From assembly GCA_028281005.1 (NCBI GenBank), contig JANQKS010000021.1, positions 1-50,352 of the forward strand: 50,352 bases of DNA, written 5' to 3'. Both the position numbers and the translations under genes were made by a program. How positions within the stretch are numbered: position 1 is the first letter of the stretch; each line of letters starts with the position of its first letter. Below, in pieces: positions 50,254 to 50,352 of the stretch. This stretch comes from Pseudomonadales bacterium. Lineage in GTDB: Bacteria; Pseudomonadota; Gammaproteobacteria; Pseudomonadales; Azotimanducaceae. The notes below the pieces were generated by a model. It did not search any database, was not told where the DNA came from, and saw nothing but the letters and a program-made list of their open reading frames with translations.

Positions 50254-50352
50254 ACTAGAAGCGGTCTCAAAAGTAGTTTCTAAGCAAAATCATGATGCAT
50301 CCGAGGTGAATGAAGCCGAGAAAGTTCTCGGCGTATCTCTCGTAGCGAGTCA
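50254..50352 (-). mobile_element. IS5-type element, terminal end and transposase C-terminus (runs off the window)
   Basis: On the minus strand, entering from the window edge, the frame reads TRYERYAENFLGFIHLGCIM and ILLRNYF, with a stop at 50269-50267. The RYxxYAENFLG(F/A)I(H/A)L pattern is the C-terminus of IS5-family DDE transposases. The terminal sequence beyond the stop (50254-50266) is shared with the remnant at 2640-2658. The start and catalytic residues lie outside the window. Confidence 0.75.

Overview
The window looks like an accessory, catabolism-rich region of a Gram-negative bacterium, most likely a gammaproteobacterium. Supporting signs are two TonB-dependent receptors, an RND efflux pair, an OmpA/DUF4892 protein, a YghU homologue and several lipoproteins. 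I cannot name the genus. No rRNA, tRNA or CRISPR array was seen. Most genes belong to families met in degradation of steroid, terpenoid or alicyclic compounds through acyl-CoA intermediates: five acyl-CoA dehydrogenases (four of them in two adjacent pairs), three intact luciferase-like (LLM) oxidoreductases, a P450, an SDR, a PhyH dioxygenase, VOC, EthD and SRPBCC proteins, a tandem pair of DUF7064-type proteins, nitroreductase and glutathione transferases. The substrate is not shown by the sequence.

Layout. 1-160: nothing recognised. 0.16-2.5 kb: DUF899 protein divergent from a TetR regulator across a palindromic operator, then GFA and VOC genes. 2.5-7 kb: a scarred zone with an IS-end remnant, a PG-binding protein and a lipoprotein, an attC-like repeat pair, a collapsed IS91-type element, a SnoaL-like secreted protein divergent from an HxlR regulator, and a 158-bp MITE-like element. 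7-16 kb: secreted protein, amidase pseudogene, ACAD10/11-like dehydrogenase, nitroreductase, yghU, amidohydrolase stump, MBL hydrolase, P450, LLM, BKACE stump. 16-23 kb: DUF7064 pair, unknown protein, isomerase remnant, PhyH with a coupled micro-ORF, aldolase pseudogene, SRPBCC, OmpA tail, OmpA/DUF4892. 23-28 kb: large TonB receptor divergent from TetR-SDR. 28-33 kb: four-gene operon of two ACADs, an unrecognised 490-aa protein and an LLM. 33-43 kb: EthD, MDR pseudogene, LLM, GST, RND adaptor and pump, VOC, ACAD pair. 43-50 kb: NERD protein, LLM/BVMO chimeric pseudogene, CAP-domain lipoprotein, P450 stump, MFS and TonB receptor, and the end of an IS5-type transposase running off the window.

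How the genes may work together (inference). The TonB receptors and MFS would import a hydrophobic substrate. P450, PhyH, LLM, SDR and formerly a BVMO would oxidise it. The paired ACADs would dehydrogenate CoA thioesters. The TetR regulators would control uptake and catabolic genes. RND and GST genes would handle toxicity.

The most striking feature is not one gene but a pattern. About ten catabolic genes and two transposons survive only as termini with their middles removed (amidase, class II aldolase, MDR, P450, LLM/BVMO, IS91, the MITE) or as single stumps (amidohydrolase, BKACE, isomerase, OmpA, SnoaL). They lie between intact neighbours. This suggests decay by many moderate deletions rather than by point mutation.
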